DNA of 64,000 nucleotides, taken from CAVTUU01 sp045804965. Its GTDB lineage: Bacteria > Chloroflexota > Chloroflexia > Thermomicrobiales > UBA6265. Of the stretch, positions 25,407 through 34,554 are shown piece after piece. Made by a program: the position numbers and the translations under genes. Under the pieces are notes generated by a model. That model searched no databases. It worked only from the letters and a program-made list of their open reading frames with translations, and was not told the origin of the DNA. Positions within the stretch are counted from its first letter, which is position 1; the number at the start of each line of letters is the position of its first letter. The stretch covers positions 1-64,000 of the forward strand of contig JBJMMD010000038.1 in assembly GCA_045804965.1 (NCBI GenBank), given 5' to 3'.

Positions 25407-26294
25407 TCACCCCTTCAGCGAGCCCGCGGTGAGGCCGGCGACGAGATGTCGCTGCAGCAGAAGGAAGACCAGGAGGAGCGGAATCAGACTAACGACCGAG
25501 CCCGCCATCAGCACGTCGAACGCGGTCCGCCCGGGCGGTCCCTGCAGCGATCGCAGCATCAGCGGCACGGTGTAGTTTTGCTCCGAGCGCAGGACCGCCG
25601 AGGGCCAGAGGAAGTTGTTCCACGAGGCCATGAACATGATGATGGCCAGACTGACGAGACCGGGCACGGTGGTCGGCAGCACGATGCGCAGGAAGATGCC
25701 GACCTCGGTCGCGCCATCGACCCGCGCGGCGTCGAGCATCTCGTCCGAGACGGAGAACATGTATTGCCGCATGAAGAAGATGCCAAACGCGTTTGCCGCG
25801 CCGGGAATGATCAGCGGCCAGGGGGTATCAATCCAGCCGAAGACATTGCGCATCATCACGAACAGGGGAACCATTACAACCGCGAACGGGATGGCCATCG
25901 AGGCGAGCATGACGCTGAACAGCACGCGCCGGCCGGGGAAGCGGAACTTCGCGAAGGCATATCCGCCCATCGCGCACAAGAAAACCGAGAGCACGGTCGC
26001 CGTCGTCGCGATAAACAGGCTGTTCCAGATTTTGCGGAGGGCATCGCTCTGCTCGAACAGCGAACGGTAATTGGCCAGCGTTGGATTTTGGGGCAGAAAA
26101 CTGTCGCTGGCAAAGATTTCCTCGAACGGCTTGAACGAAGAGACGAGCATCCAGACGAAAGGAAAGATCATGAACGCGCTGATGACGACGACCGCCGCGT
26201 AGGCAACCCCCTTGCTCACCGTCGCGCTCCACCGCTTGCGAGCGATGCTCACGGCAGCACGGTCGCTTTGCCTGGTCGCCTGCGCCACGCTCAT
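25407..26294 (-). CDS. Sugar ABC transporter permease, MalG type
   Basis: An inner-membrane subunit of a CUT1 importer, 295 residues with six predicted helices. The EAA loop that docks the ATPase is DEMLDAARVDGATEVGIFLR, followed by IVLPTTVPGLVSL. A hydrophilic N-terminus precedes the first helix. Its ATG overlaps the stop of the upstream permease by four bases (ATGA), so the two are translationally coupled. No ATPase (MalK) gene is in the locus, so a shared one encoded elsewhere is presumably used. Confidence 0.9.
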   Translation of the reverse strand: MSVAQATRQSDRAAVSIARKRWSATVSKGVAYAAVVVISAFMIFPFVWMLVSSFKPFEEIFASDSFLPQNPTLANYRSLFEQSDALRKIWNSLFIATTATVLSVFLCAMGGYAFAKFRFPGRRVLFSVMLASMAIPFAVVMVPLFVMMRNVFGWIDTPWPLIIPGAANAFGIFFMRQYMFSVSDEMLDAARVDGATEVGIFLRIVLPTTVPGLVSLAIIMFMASWNNFLWPSAVLRSEQNYTVPLMLRSLQGPPGRTAFDVLMAGSVVSLIPLLLVFLLLQRHLVAGLTAGSLKG

Positions 26295-27250
26295 GACGGT
26301 TCCCCCCGGCTCACAAAGCGGAATTGGAGGAGCGTGACGACGACGATGATCACGAAGTAGACGTAGCTCATCGCCGCGGCGTACCCGAATTTGAGGTTCT
26401 GAAACGTCGTCTGGAAGATCTCCATGACCGGGGTCTGCGTCGCCCGAATCGGTCCGCCGTTGGTCAGGATCAACGGCTCGGTGTACATCTGGAATGTGCC
26501 GATGATCGAGAGCGTGACTGAGAAGACGATCACCGGCCGCAGCAGCGGCACGGTGATTTGGCGGAAGACTTGGGCGTGACCGGCGCCATCGACGCGGGCC
26601 GCCTCAGCCAGCTCGGGCTGGATCGTTTGCAAACCGGCCAGCATGATCACCGTGTTGTAGCCGAGCCAGGCCCAGATCATCATCAGACCGAGCGAGATCC
26701 TGGCCCACCAGCGATCGTCCAGCCAGGGCACGGGCCCCAGCCCGAACCAGCCGAGCGCCCAATTGGCAGCGCCGCTGTGGGTGTCGAGGATGAGCCGAAA
26801 GGTGTAACCGGCGGCCACCATCGAGGTGATGTGGGGCAGGAAAATCAGCGAGCGCCACATCCCTTGTAAGCGCAGAAAACCGGTGTTCAAGATCGTCGCC
26901 AGCACGAGCGCGAGCAAGGTCATCACCGGCACATAGATGAAAAAGAGGATCAGCGCATTCAGCATCGTCTCCCAAAACCGGGTATCGTCCCTGAGGCGCC
27001 GAAAATTGTCGAGGCCCACCCAGCGCATCGGACCCAGACCGCGCCAATCGTGCAGGCTCAGCCACATGGAGAACACGATTGGGTAGACCGCGAAGACCGC
27101 GAAGAGAAGGTAGAAGGGAGAAATGAAGAGGAACGGCCAGCGATAGCGCCAGAACCGCCGAACGCCGGGCACGGCGAAAAGCCACGTCCGGGCGGGCATG
27201 GCAACGATGTCCCGCCCGGCGTGGTCGTTTGGAATGGATCGGCGCCTCAT
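26291..27250 (-). CDS. Sugar ABC transporter permease, MalF type
   Basis: The partner permease, 319 residues with a first helix at FLFISPFYLLFAVFAVYPIV and the EAA loop ELAEAARVDGAGHAQVFRQI followed by TVPLLRPVI. It carries sugar across the inner membrane with the MalG-type subunit. The start at 27250 is uncertain, as a second ATG at 27199 (MPARTWLF) is in frame and neither has a strong ribosome-binding site. It sits 23 bases downstream of the binding-protein gene. Confidence 0.88.
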   Translation of the reverse strand: MRRRSIPNDHAGRDIVAMPARTWLFAVPGVRRFWRYRWPFLFISPFYLLFAVFAVYPIVFSMWLSLHDWRGLGPMRWVGLDNFRRLRDDTRFWETMLNALILFFIYVPVMTLLALVLATILNTGFLRLQGMWRSLIFLPHITSMVAAGYTFRLILDTHSGAANWALGWFGLGPVPWLDDRWWARISLGLMMIWAWLGYNTVIMLAGLQTIQPELAEAARVDGAGHAQVFRQITVPLLRPVIVFSVTLSIIGTFQMYTEPLILTNGGPIRATQTPVMEIFQTTFQNLKFGYAAAMSYVYFVIIVVVTLLQFRFVSRGEPS

Positions 27251-27273
27251 GCCCGTCTCAGGTTAGCGCAGGT

Positions 27274-28617
27274 CTAGGATTGCTCGACCCGCTCGTTGAT
27301 CGCATCGGCCGCGTTCTTGAGCGCCTGCTGCGCGCTCTGATCGCCGACGGCATAGCGCTGCAGCTCTGGTGTGAGGAGACTATTCATCTCCTCATAATGA
27401 GCGGAATAGACGCCCGCGGTCGGGATTTCCTTGACGATTTCGGCAAAGAGCTTGCGGACCGTCTCGTTGTCGAAATAGGGGTCAGGTTCCGTAAAGAACG
27501 GGTCGGTGTAGGTGGTCTCGAGCGAAGGGAAGATGTCGGTCGCTTTGTACATCGCCAGCTGCGAATCGTCGCGGGCAAGATGGAACTCGACGTAGGCCCA
27601 GGCGGCTTCTTGCTGCTTGGTCGTCCCCCAGACCGCAAGTGCAGAACCACCGTCATTGCTTGCCCGCGACTCCTCGCCAGCCCATGCCGGTAAGCGCTCA
27701 ACGCCCCATTTCCCCGCGGCATCCGGCGCAATGTAACTCTTAAAGAAGGTGCCCATCCAGACGGCGCCCGGAATCGTCGCGACCTTGCCGTCGGCAAAGG
27801 CCTTGTACCATGGGTCGGTCCAGGACTCGGTGTCGGCGGCAAGGCCTTCTTGCCAGAAGCGACCGAGAAACTCGAGGGTTTCTTGGACACGCGGTTCGGT
27901 ATCGAGCATGACTTTACCGTCGGCGTCGATATAGCCGAGACCGCGTTGCCAGAGCAGCATCTCGAACGTGCGGCCGCTATTTTTCGCCTTGGCTTCCTGC
28001 AACATCGGTACGTTGGCTTCGGTCTTGATCGTCTTCGCCGCCTGGTAGTAGTCGTCCCACGTGGCGAGCCCCTTGGGATCGACCCCTGCTTTCTCGAAAA
28101 TGTCCCGCCGATAAAACACAGCGCACGGGCCGCTATCCCATGGCATGGCGTAGATCTTGTCGTCGACCTTGGCTTGATCCCATTTGTAATCGTTCACCTT
28201 GTCGATGTACGGCGCGACCTTGTCTGTTACGTCCATCAGCACCCCGAGGCTGGCAAACTGCGCCAGATGGGAATCCTCGATGATCGAAACATCGGGACCG
28301 CCTGAGCCAGCGGAGGCCGACAGCTGCAATTGTTGATAGGTGTCGGCCGGGGGCCGTTTCACATATTCGAGCTTGACCTTGGGATAGGCTTGTTGAAAGG
28401 CGGGATCCGCGGCCTGCAGCGCCTCGATTGCGCCTTCCCAGCCCCAAATCTTCAAGTCCGCGCTGAGATCCGCGTTCTGGGCCGCGGCCGCATCGAGATG
28501 GAGGCGAGGGCCCAAGCCGCCCGCGATCATAGGAACCGCGACTCCGGCTGCGGCTGCTCGCCGTAGCAGCTCACGCCGAGAAACATTCCGCTGCAACCCG
28601 CTATCACTGAGAGCCAT
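27274..28617 (-). CDS. Extracellular sugar-binding protein of an ABC importer
   Basis: Captures the sugar outside the cell for the CUT1 permeases encoded just downstream. The N-terminus has a twin-arginine (Tat) signal: VSRRELLRRAAAAGVAVPMI..GPRLHLDAAAA. The mature part has the family 1 fold with DLKIWGWEGAIEALQ, GSGGPDVSIIEDSHLAQF and AMPWDSGPCAVFYRRDIFEK. GAGGAGG precedes the ATG. It is the first gene of the GH42 operon. With the beta-galactosidase, a galactoside or galactan fragment is the likely ligand (inference). Confidence 0.9.
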   Translation of the reverse strand: MALSDSGLQRNVSRRELLRRAAAAGVAVPMIAGGLGPRLHLDAAAAQNADLSADLKIWGWEGAIEALQAADPAFQQAYPKVKLEYVKRPPADTYQQLQLSASAGSGGPDVSIIEDSHLAQFASLGVLMDVTDKVAPYIDKVNDYKWDQAKVDDKIYAMPWDSGPCAVFYRRDIFEKAGVDPKGLATWDDYYQAAKTIKTEANVPMLQEAKAKNSGRTFEMLLWQRGLGYIDADGKVMLDTEPRVQETLEFLGRFWQEGLAADTESWTDPWYKAFADGKVATIPGAVWMGTFFKSYIAPDAAGKWGVERLPAWAGEESRASNDGGSALAVWGTTKQQEAAWAYVEFHLARDDSQLAMYKATDIFPSLETTYTDPFFTEPDPYFDNETVRKLFAEIVKEIPTAGVYSAHYEEMNSLLTPELQRYAVGDQSAQQALKNAADAINERVEQS

Positions 28618-28904
28618 GTCCGATTCCTCCTCGTTCTACTGTCGTCGACTTTCGATTACCCGCGTTAGCCGATTGACGGTGAACATCGAACGTGAGTGCC
28701 GCTCCGGTCGACGCCGCGTACTCCCTGCTGCCGGCCGCGTCGTTCACGCATGCTAGTAGAGATCACCGTGTTGCCAAGAGCGCCAAGGTTGTCCGCTGTG
28801 CGACATGGCCACCCTTTCGACCGCGGATCCACCGGCAGTTACTTCGGGATGGACGCTGGTGCGACTGCTGTGGGAATCTAATTCCGGTCCGGCCGGGGAA
28901 GCGG

Positions 28905-28929
28905 TACAATATCTGTGTGACCGGTAACA
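28905..28929 (+). promoter_or_regulatory. Promoter and LacI-type operator for the divergent regulator
   Basis: A -10 box TACAAT (28905-28910) is followed by TGTGACCGGTAACA (28916-28929). This is a palindrome apart from one base pair and has the central CG of LacI-family operators. It would overlap the start of transcription of the regulator gene at 29019. The -35 is weak. The rest of 28618-28904 shows no gene and should carry the promoter of the GH42 operon. Confidence 0.5.
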
Positions 28930-29018
28930 TACCGCTCGCCTTCATCCGTGTCAAGATGCCGAGGCATTGATCGCGACGCGAGAAAGGGTCCTACTTGGTT
29001 GCAACAAAGGGAGTTGCC

Positions 29019-30062
29019 TTGAAGCGACCAACTATCCGCGATGTCGCCGTCCGCGCAGGGGTTTCGCACCAAACTGTCTCGCGCGTCATCAACGGCGACC
29101 GCAGAGTCGCGCCTGCCACGGGCGATCGCGTGTTGGCAGCCATCCGAGAGCTGGACTATGAACCCAACGCGATTGCCCGCAGCCTCTCCTCAAATCGCAC
29201 GCATACCCTCGGCGTGGTGACCTACAACGTCTCTGAATATGCGCTCGGCCAAACCGTAGCCGGAGCCGAAGCGGAGGCTCGACGCCACGGATACTTCCTG
29301 TTCGTCGGTAGCGTGGCGGATGCCGCGGATGAAGGCGACGAGTTGGCCTATCTCCGGCTGATGCTCAACCGCCGTGTTGAAGGACTGATTCTCGATTGGC
29401 CGACGCTCCGGACGAGCAACGACCGCTCCCTGGCGGAGGTTTCTTCGCGCATGCCCTTAGTTGCGATCGCCGCCGACCTCCAACTGCCGGGAGTGCAAGT
29501 TGTCGACATCGACAACCGGCGTGGTGGTTGCGAAGCGACCGCATTCCTGATCGCTCAGCGCCACCGAGCGATTGCCACGATCACCGGTCCCCTGGCGTGG
29601 AACGCGGCGGAGGCGCGGCTGCAGGGCTACTATGAGGCCCTCTCTGCGAACGGCATCACTACCTTTCCGGCGTTGGTGCACGCCGCCGGCGAGTGGGGAC
29701 CGGAAGGGGGACAAATTGCGACAGAACACCTCCTCGCCTCGGGAATCGGATTCACGGCAATCTTCGCCCAAAGCGACTTGCTTGCCCTGGGCGCGATGAC
29801 GGCAATCCGCGCCCGCGGGCTGCGCGTTCCCGAGGACATCTCAATCATCGGCTACGACGATATTCCCGTTGCGAGTTTTCTCGACCCACCGTTGACGACC
29901 GTGCATCAGCCGATTCGCGAACTGGGCGCGCTCGCGGCCAAGCTCCTGATCGAGTCCATAGCTCAGCGTCAATCCGGCGAAGCCGCGAATGTCGATCATC
30001 ACTTGTTACTACCAAATGTTGTTGTACGCAACAGCGTATCCGAGCGCCCGACCGAGTCGTAG
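29019..30062 (+). CDS. LacI-family transcriptional regulator
   Basis: Likely sugar-responsive repressor of the divergent GH42/ABC operon. The helix-turn-helix is PTIRDVAVRAGVSHQTVSRV followed by INGDRRV, with the hinge YEPNAIARSLSSNRTHTLGV. A periplasmic-binding-like effector domain follows, ending with DISIIGYDDIPVASFLDPPL. I chose the TTG at 29019 (KRPTIRDV) because AAAGGGAG lies six bases upstream and this is the standard family start; a TTG at 28995 adds eight residues. A palindrome at 28916 may be its own operator. Confidence 0.88.
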   Translation: MKRPTIRDVAVRAGVSHQTVSRVINGDRRVAPATGDRVLAAIRELDYEPNAIARSLSSNRTHTLGVVTYNVSEYALGQTVAGAEAEARRHGYFLFVGSVADAADEGDELAYLRLMLNRRVEGLILDWPTLRTSNDRSLAEVSSRMPLVAIAADLQLPGVQVVDIDNRRGGCEATAFLIAQRHRAIATITGPLAWNAAEARLQGYYEALSANGITTFPALVHAAGEWGPEGGQIATEHLLASGIGFTAIFAQSDLLALGAMTAIRARGLRVPEDISIIGYDDIPVASFLDPPLTTVHQPIRELGALAAKLLIESIAQRQSGEAANVDHHLLLPNVVVRNSVSERPTES

Positions 30063-30175
30063 AGCGCCAGGATCACGCATGTCCAATTGCCAGGACGTGG
30101 GTCGAACTTGCTCTTGGTCGCACCGTTGAATTGGGAGGAGGGCTAGCTGGACGCGAGAGGTTGCCATCAGTCGGC

Positions 30176-30240
30176 TTTTGACTTCACCAAGGCCAGGTGC
30201 CTCGACGCGCTCGGCACGAACGGCACACGACTCCGCGTGA
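30176..30240. repeat. Dispersed intergenic repeat, family 1 (short copy)
   Basis: The module ACCAAGGCCAGGTGCCTCGA followed by CGCTCGGCACGA matches the centre of the copy at 23.2 kb. The surrounding 30063-30274 gap has no gene. Confidence 0.55.
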
Positions 30241-30274
30241 CGAAATGCGAATCAGGCGGTGAGTGAAGTGCGGC

Positions 30275-30679
30275 TCAACCACGGCCTAACACCACGAAAG
30301 CGACGAGACAACCACTGAGCACGGGCAGCAGGCCGAAAACGACGAGCAGCGCGAGCAGGCATCCTTTCCCTGACGGAGCGCGGCCTGTTGTCCGTTCGAC
30401 TTGGTTCGCTTCTCGCAAGTAGACCAGGTTGATGATGAGACCTGGAAACCAGAAGACCAGGTAGCAGACAAAGGTGATGATGGCTTCGGTGAGAAAACTG
30501 CGCTTGGCCGCTGCCGTCTGCTGCTGAGGGCGATAATCAACCGGCGGTGGATTCGTCTGCGTTTGCGAGGACGAGGCTTCGAATGGATAACTGGAAGGTT
30601 CGAGCGGCGCTGGAGCCCCGCAATTCGCGCAGAACTTATCCCGTGGGAGAAGATCCTGCCCACAATTTGGGCAACGCAT
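30275..30679 (-). CDS. Zinc-ribbon membrane protein, YqaE/Pmp3-like
   Basis: A 134-residue protein with an N-terminal C4 zinc ribbon (MRCPNCGQDLLPRDKFCANCG), a Gln/Pro/Thr-rich linker and two hydrophobic helices. The first, AIITFVCYLVFWFPGLIINL, followed by VYLREANQVERTTG resembles small Pmp3/YqaE-type membrane proteins. The ATG at 30679 has GAGGAG upstream. Neighbours are unrelated. The function is unknown; a stress-related membrane role is only suggested by the family. Confidence 0.75.
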   Translation of the reverse strand: MRCPNCGQDLLPRDKFCANCGAPAPLEPSSYPFEASSSQTQTNPPPVDYRPQQQTAAAKRSFLTEAIITFVCYLVFWFPGLIINLVYLREANQVERTTGRAPSGKGCLLALLVVFGLLPVLSGCLVAFVVLGRG

Positions 30680-30787
30680 GCGGGCACTCCTCGACGAGCG
30701 GTCAGCAATTTTTACGGGCGACGCGCGACACTTAGCGGCTCGATTGGAGTGTAGCAAACACCATTAGTGTGAACAGGAGAACGGCGC

Positions 30788-31483
30788 ATGCATGTCGTCG
30801 GAATTGATAGCTGTCCCGGCGGTTGGATCACGATAACGTACGATTCCGGTGATCGAATGCTCGCTCCGGCGTTCCATTCGAGCTTCGATGATCTCGTCGC
30901 GACGCACACCAACGCGATGCGAATCGCGATCGATATTCCGATCGGACTTGGCGAAGGATATCCGCGCCGATGTGATATCGAAGCCCGGAGGGTGCTCGGG
31001 CAGAGGAGATCGAGTGTCTTTCCCGCTCCCGATCCGCGATTGCTCGACTGCACAAACTACGCCGACGCCAATTCTCGATCGCGAGTGCTGCTTGAAAAGG
31101 GCATGTCAGCGCAGGCCTATGGTATTTGCGCCAAGGTGAAGCAGGTAAATTCGAGGATGACCCCGGAATTGCAGAAGCTCGTCGTCGAAGCGCACCCCGA
31201 GGTTTCATTTTGGGCGATGAATGACGATGAGCCAATGACCTTTTCGAAGAAGCGAAGCGCCGGATTTGCCGAACGACGCGAGCTTTTGCAACGAACGATG
31301 AAGGTCGAGATTCCGGATCGCCGCCAGATCCGCGTCTGGGCCCGGCCTGCTCATCCCGATGACGTGCTCGATGCGCTCGCGGTTGCCTGGACCGCCAGCA
31401 GAGCTGCCGAAGGACGGGCTCAGCGCTTTCCGAATGAGCCCGAGTTTGACGCCCGTGGCTTGCGCATGGAAATTGTCTACTAG
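30788..31483 (+). CDS. DUF429 family protein
   Basis: A 231-residue protein with an RNase H-like fold start (MHVVGIDSCPGGWITITYD) and family blocks IAIDIPIGLGEGYPRRCDIE, AYGICAKVKQVN, EAHPEVSFWAMN and HPDDVLDALAVAWTA. The biochemical role of DUF429 is not established; the fold and acidic residues (D7, D49 and the Asp pair near the end) suggest a nuclease or phosphotransferase. AGGAG precedes the ATG. It lies 14 bases before the methyltransferase gene on the same strand. Confidence 0.82.
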   Translation: MHVVGIDSCPGGWITITYDSGDRMLAPAFHSSFDDLVATHTNAMRIAIDIPIGLGEGYPRRCDIEARRVLGQRRSSVFPAPDPRLLDCTNYADANSRSRVLLEKGMSAQAYGICAKVKQVNSRMTPELQKLVVEAHPEVSFWAMNDDEPMTFSKKRSAGFAERRELLQRTMKVEIPDRRQIRVWARPAHPDDVLDALAVAWTASRAAEGRAQRFPNEPEFDARGLRMEIVY

Positions 31484-31497
31484 AGACCTCCGCGGCT

Positions 31498-32232
31498 ATG
31501 AGGGGCATGACCAAATCAGACGCAGCCCAAACCCGACTCGGACTCCTCCGCGCGCTCATGGTCGACATCGAGCCGATGATTGAGCTGCAGGTCACGCTCA
31601 ATCGCAGCGGCCGGATCTACACGATTCTGCGGCCCAGCGATACCGACGTCTTGCTCGACCGGGTCGCGGACGACCCGGAGCAGAATCTGCCGTATTGGTC
31701 GGAGATTTGGCCCAGCGGCGTCGCCCTCGCCGACGCAATTTTTCTTAACCAAGAATTGGTCACTGGAAAGCACGTTTTCGAGCTCGGCAGCGGCGTCGGG
31801 ATCACCGTGGGCGCTGCGCTCGAAGCCGGGGCAGACGTGATTGCTACCGACTATTCGTCCGATGCGCTCCTGCTCTGCCGGTACAACGCGCTGGTGAACG
31901 CCGGGACCGAACCGGAGACACTGCAACTCAATTGGCGACAACCGCCAGGGACACTCGCCGACTTCACGGACGGCGGCTTCCCCGTCGTCCTCGCGGCCGA
32001 CGTGCTGTATGAGGAGCGCGATGTCGAACCGCTCTTGACCCTGCTCGAGCGTCTTGTTTCGCCAAACGGCTTTCTTTGGCTGGCCGAGCCTGGACGCCGG
32101 GTCTCGCAACAGTTTCTCGCCACCGCCGAGTCACGCGGCTGGACGATCCAGACCGAGACCCATGAGGGCCCCTGGCCCGACCCAAAAGACGAGGGCGTCA
32201 TCGTCGGCGTCCATCAAGTGCGACGGAAGTGA
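31498..32232 (+). CDS. METTL21-like class I methyltransferase
   Basis: A 244-residue SAM-dependent enzyme. PYWSEIWPSGVALADAI before motif I (VFELGSGVGITVGAALEAG) and the (D/N)PPF-like position in VVLAADVLYEERDVEPLLTL are typical of protein-lysine or small-molecule methyltransferases of the METTL/PrmA-like group. The start may be 31498, 31507 or a later ATG at 31558. It probably forms a two-gene operon with the DUF429 gene. Substrate unknown. Confidence 0.82.
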   Translation: MRGMTKSDAAQTRLGLLRALMVDIEPMIELQVTLNRSGRIYTILRPSDTDVLLDRVADDPEQNLPYWSEIWPSGVALADAIFLNQELVTGKHVFELGSGVGITVGAALEAGADVIATDYSSDALLLCRYNALVNAGTEPETLQLNWRQPPGTLADFTDGGFPVVLAADVLYEERDVEPLLTLLERLVSPNGFLWLAEPGRRVSQQFLATAESRGWTIQTETHEGPWPDPKDEGVIVGVHQVRRK

Positions 32233-32261
32233 AGTTTACAGCCGCAACGCCGACCCGAAGA

Positions 32262-32500
32262 CCGGAGCTATCCCAGCCGAAGCCACCCTTCGCGGGCTGA
32301 GCCCGCAACACAGCGCGTTCCCCATCGGGGCGCACTGCCGTGCGCCTGGGAGCGCATTTGCCCTGATTTGCCACATCAAACCGCCGTTGTCACCACGCGG
32401 GCGTGCGCTACACGCCCCTACGAACGTGTGCCTCTGTGTTGAACCAGTCAGCCCTGGAAGGGCTTCGTCTGTTGTAGCCCGGGCCTTTAGCCCCGGGTTA
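32262..32500. repeat. Palindrome-rich intergenic repeats, family 2
   Basis: No gene is seen in 32233-32516. The stretch has several short hairpins (GCGGGCTGAGCCCGC near 32290, GGGCGTGCGCTACACGCCC near 32400). At 32450-32498 lies a module, AGCCCTGGAAGGGCTTCGTC then GTTGTAGCCCGGGC, that recurs in inverted orientation at 62194-62246. Confidence 0.65.
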
Positions 32501-32516
32501 TTCCGTGAAATTTGAG

Positions 32517-32738
32517 TTACCCCTCAAACCCGCGCACCACGCCCGCGAGCAATTGGCCCGACTCCGCCATGACGAAGCGCAAACCATCGAGGTGGGCGAG
32601 CACTTCCAGGAGCTCGTCGCCATCGAAATGTTCGACCGCATCGGCCAAGTCGCAGCATTCGCGCAAGGCGGCCACGAGATTTCTTCGTGCCTGCGCGCCA
32701 CGCGCCGCCGGGGTCAAATTCGCTTCGAAGCTGGCCAT
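32517..32738 (-). CDS. Small protein downstream of the amidase
   Basis: A 73-residue protein (MASFEANLTPAARGAQARRN, then a Leu-rich helical part LADAVEHFDGDELLEVLAHL and VMAESGQLLAGVVRGFEG). It is alpha-helical in appearance, with no signal or membrane segment. It starts four bases after the amidase stop with AGAGGG upstream, so it belongs to the amidase operon. It may be a further accessory subunit, but I do not recognise the family. Confidence 0.65.
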   Translation of the reverse strand: MASFEANLTPAARGAQARRNLVAALRECCDLADAVEHFDGDELLEVLAHLDGLRFVMAESGQLLAGVVRGFEG

Positions 32739-32742
32739 CCCT

Positions 32743-34227
32743 CTACTTCTCCACGAAATCTGGAGTCCCAAACTTTGGCATCCGCATCGGCCCATTTGTG
32801 TTTCGCCAATTGACAGCCTGTTCAATCGCGCTGCCAATCCGGCAAAGTTCTGCTTCCCCAAACGGTTTGCCAACCACTTGTATGCCGATCGGCAGGCCGT
32901 CGGGATCCAACCCAACCGGGATCGTTAGCGCCGGTTGACCGGTCGCGTTGAAGGGTGACGTCAGCCGAGTGTACGCCAGGGCTACCGGCTCTTCTCCGCC
33001 GTCGAGGTAGCGCACGACGAGATCATTGGCCGGGACCGCGGTCGCGGGCAATGTCGGTGTGAGCAGCACGTCCAAGCGGTGCTCCGCGAAAAGACGAGCC
33101 ATCGACCGCTTGACATACTCCCGCGCCTTGAGCGCCCGCACATACTGCGAACGAGGGAAGACCATCGTTGCTTGCACGCGCTCGCGCAACTCCTGGCTGT
33201 GGAGTTCGGGACGGTTGCGAACACCTCCCGCATGCACATCAACGGTTTCAACTCGATTAATAACCATGCCGGCCGCCCGGGCGAGGGCGGCGTCGGCCCA
33301 GGGCGTCTCAATCACCTCTCCGCCGAGTTCGCGAATTTGATCCAGCGCGCACTCGGTTGCCTTGGCAACGAACGGTTGAAGGCGATCGAAGAAGAACGGC
33401 CTCGGCACGCCGACGCGAACAACCTTCAACTCCTGCGCGTCGCCGGACGTCGCGGCCTTCGCGCCCGCGATCGGCGATGAGTCTGGATCGAGCCGGTCGT
33501 ACCCCGAGATGGCGTCGAGGATGATGGCCGCGTCGCGCACGGTTCGCGTAATCGGGCCCACAGTGTCAAGCGACGATGCGAGCGGGTAGACGCCGCGTTT
33601 GCTGACTGCCCCGTAGGTGGGTTTGAGCCCCACGGCGCCACAGACTGCCGCCGGAATCCGGATACTTCCACCCGTATCGGAGCCAATCGCGGCCGCGGCA
33701 AGACCAGCCGCGACCGTGGTTGCGGAACCGCCTGAGCTGCCGCCGGGAATGCGAGTGGTGTCCCACGGATTGCGACAGGGGGCACTCACCACACCCGCCG
33801 CGAACTCCTGGGTCGTCGTCTTCCCGAGAATGACTGCACCGGCGGCGCGCAACCGGGCGACGACCACCGCATCCTCTTGTGCAGGGGGCGCATCCGCTCG
33901 CGCCTGCGATCCGCATCTGGTCGGCACACCCTGAACGTCGATGATGTCCTTGATTGCGATCGGGATGCCTTGCAGCGGTCCGGCGTCGATGCCCGCCCGG
34001 AACTTGGCGTCTGCCGCGTCCGCTTCGGCCCGCGCCTCGTCCGCGAGCGCCGCAACGAATGCGTGCAGCTCTGGTTGAAAGCGCTCGATTCGGTCTAAGA
34101 AGAGGTCGGTGAGGCCACGAGACGTGAGCTCGTGCTGCGTCCCGATCAGGTGGGTCTGCCGAAGCGCTTCCGCCGCGTCGGCAATGGTCAAGTCGTACGC
34201 GTAGTGGGCCTCTAAAATATTCGTCAC
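32743..34227 (-). CDS. AtzE-like amidase (amidase signature family)
   Basis: Hydrolyses an amide or carbamoyl bond. The Ser-cisSer-Lys triad is visible as K93 (IAIKDIID), S168 (PGGSSGGSAT) and S188 (GSDTGGSIRIPA). The GTG at 34227 gives MTNILEAHYAYD and overlaps the stop of the upstream small gene as GTGA, with GGGAGAG upstream. An ATG 21 bases earlier is less likely. The small upstream partner makes this the AtzG-AtzE (1-carboxybiuret hydrolase-like) arrangement rather than a GatA, for which gatB would be expected. The actual substrate is open. Confidence 0.85.
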   Translation of the reverse strand: MTNILEAHYAYDLTIADAAEALRQTHLIGTQHELTSRGLTDLFLDRIERFQPELHAFVAALADEARAEADAADAKFRAGIDAGPLQGIPIAIKDIIDVQGVPTRCGSQARADAPPAQEDAVVVARLRAAGAVILGKTTTQEFAAGVVSAPCRNPWDTTRIPGGSSGGSATTVAAGLAAAAIGSDTGGSIRIPAAVCGAVGLKPTYGAVSKRGVYPLASSLDTVGPITRTVRDAAIILDAISGYDRLDPDSSPIAGAKAATSGDAQELKVVRVGVPRPFFFDRLQPFVAKATECALDQIRELGGEVIETPWADAALARAAGMVINRVETVDVHAGGVRNRPELHSQELRERVQATMVFPRSQYVRALKAREYVKRSMARLFAEHRLDVLLTPTLPATAVPANDLVVRYLDGGEEPVALAYTRLTSPFNATGQPALTIPVGLDPDGLPIGIQVVGKPFGEAELCRIGSAIEQAVNWRNTNGPMRMPKFGTPDFVEK

Positions 34228-34445
34228 GCCGTTGTCTCTCCCGGCCAACGCGGATCGAACGGTTGCGTCACCTCAACGTCTGCGATGTCCGCTTCTTCTA
34301 GCGGCGCCGCCAGTTCGAAGAGTTCGCGCAATCGTTGCCTGATCGACTCGAGGCGATCCGGCGGGACGCTCACTCCCGCCTCCCGAAGCGCCGCCGCCAC
34401 GGATTCCAACGTCACATCCGATTTTTTGGATACCTCACTTGTCAT
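34224..34445 (-). CDS. AtzG-like small amidase subunit (GatC-like)
   Basis: A 73-residue helical protein: VTLESVAAALREAGVSVPPD, LESIRQRLRELFELAAPLEE, and a tail ADVEVTQPFDPRWP that in the family wraps around the amidase. It is translationally coupled to the amidase by a four-base overlap. It most likely stabilises that enzyme. Confidence 0.75.
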   Translation of the reverse strand: MTSEVSKKSDVTLESVAAALREAGVSVPPDRLESIRQRLRELFELAAPLEEADIADVEVTQPFDPRWPGETTA

Positions 34446-34554
34446 GTTTCAATCGTTCCGTCATCGTCTCGTTGCAATAGTCTGCATTCTATTTTCGTCA
34501 ACAAAAGGAAATCTTGCCGCGACCAATGTCGCGCCAAGACCTCCATTCAAAACC

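Noticed and set aside
24993..26360. 455-codon plus-strand open frame
   Set aside because: It is antisense to the GH42 and permease genes, with low-complexity His/Glu/Arg composition.
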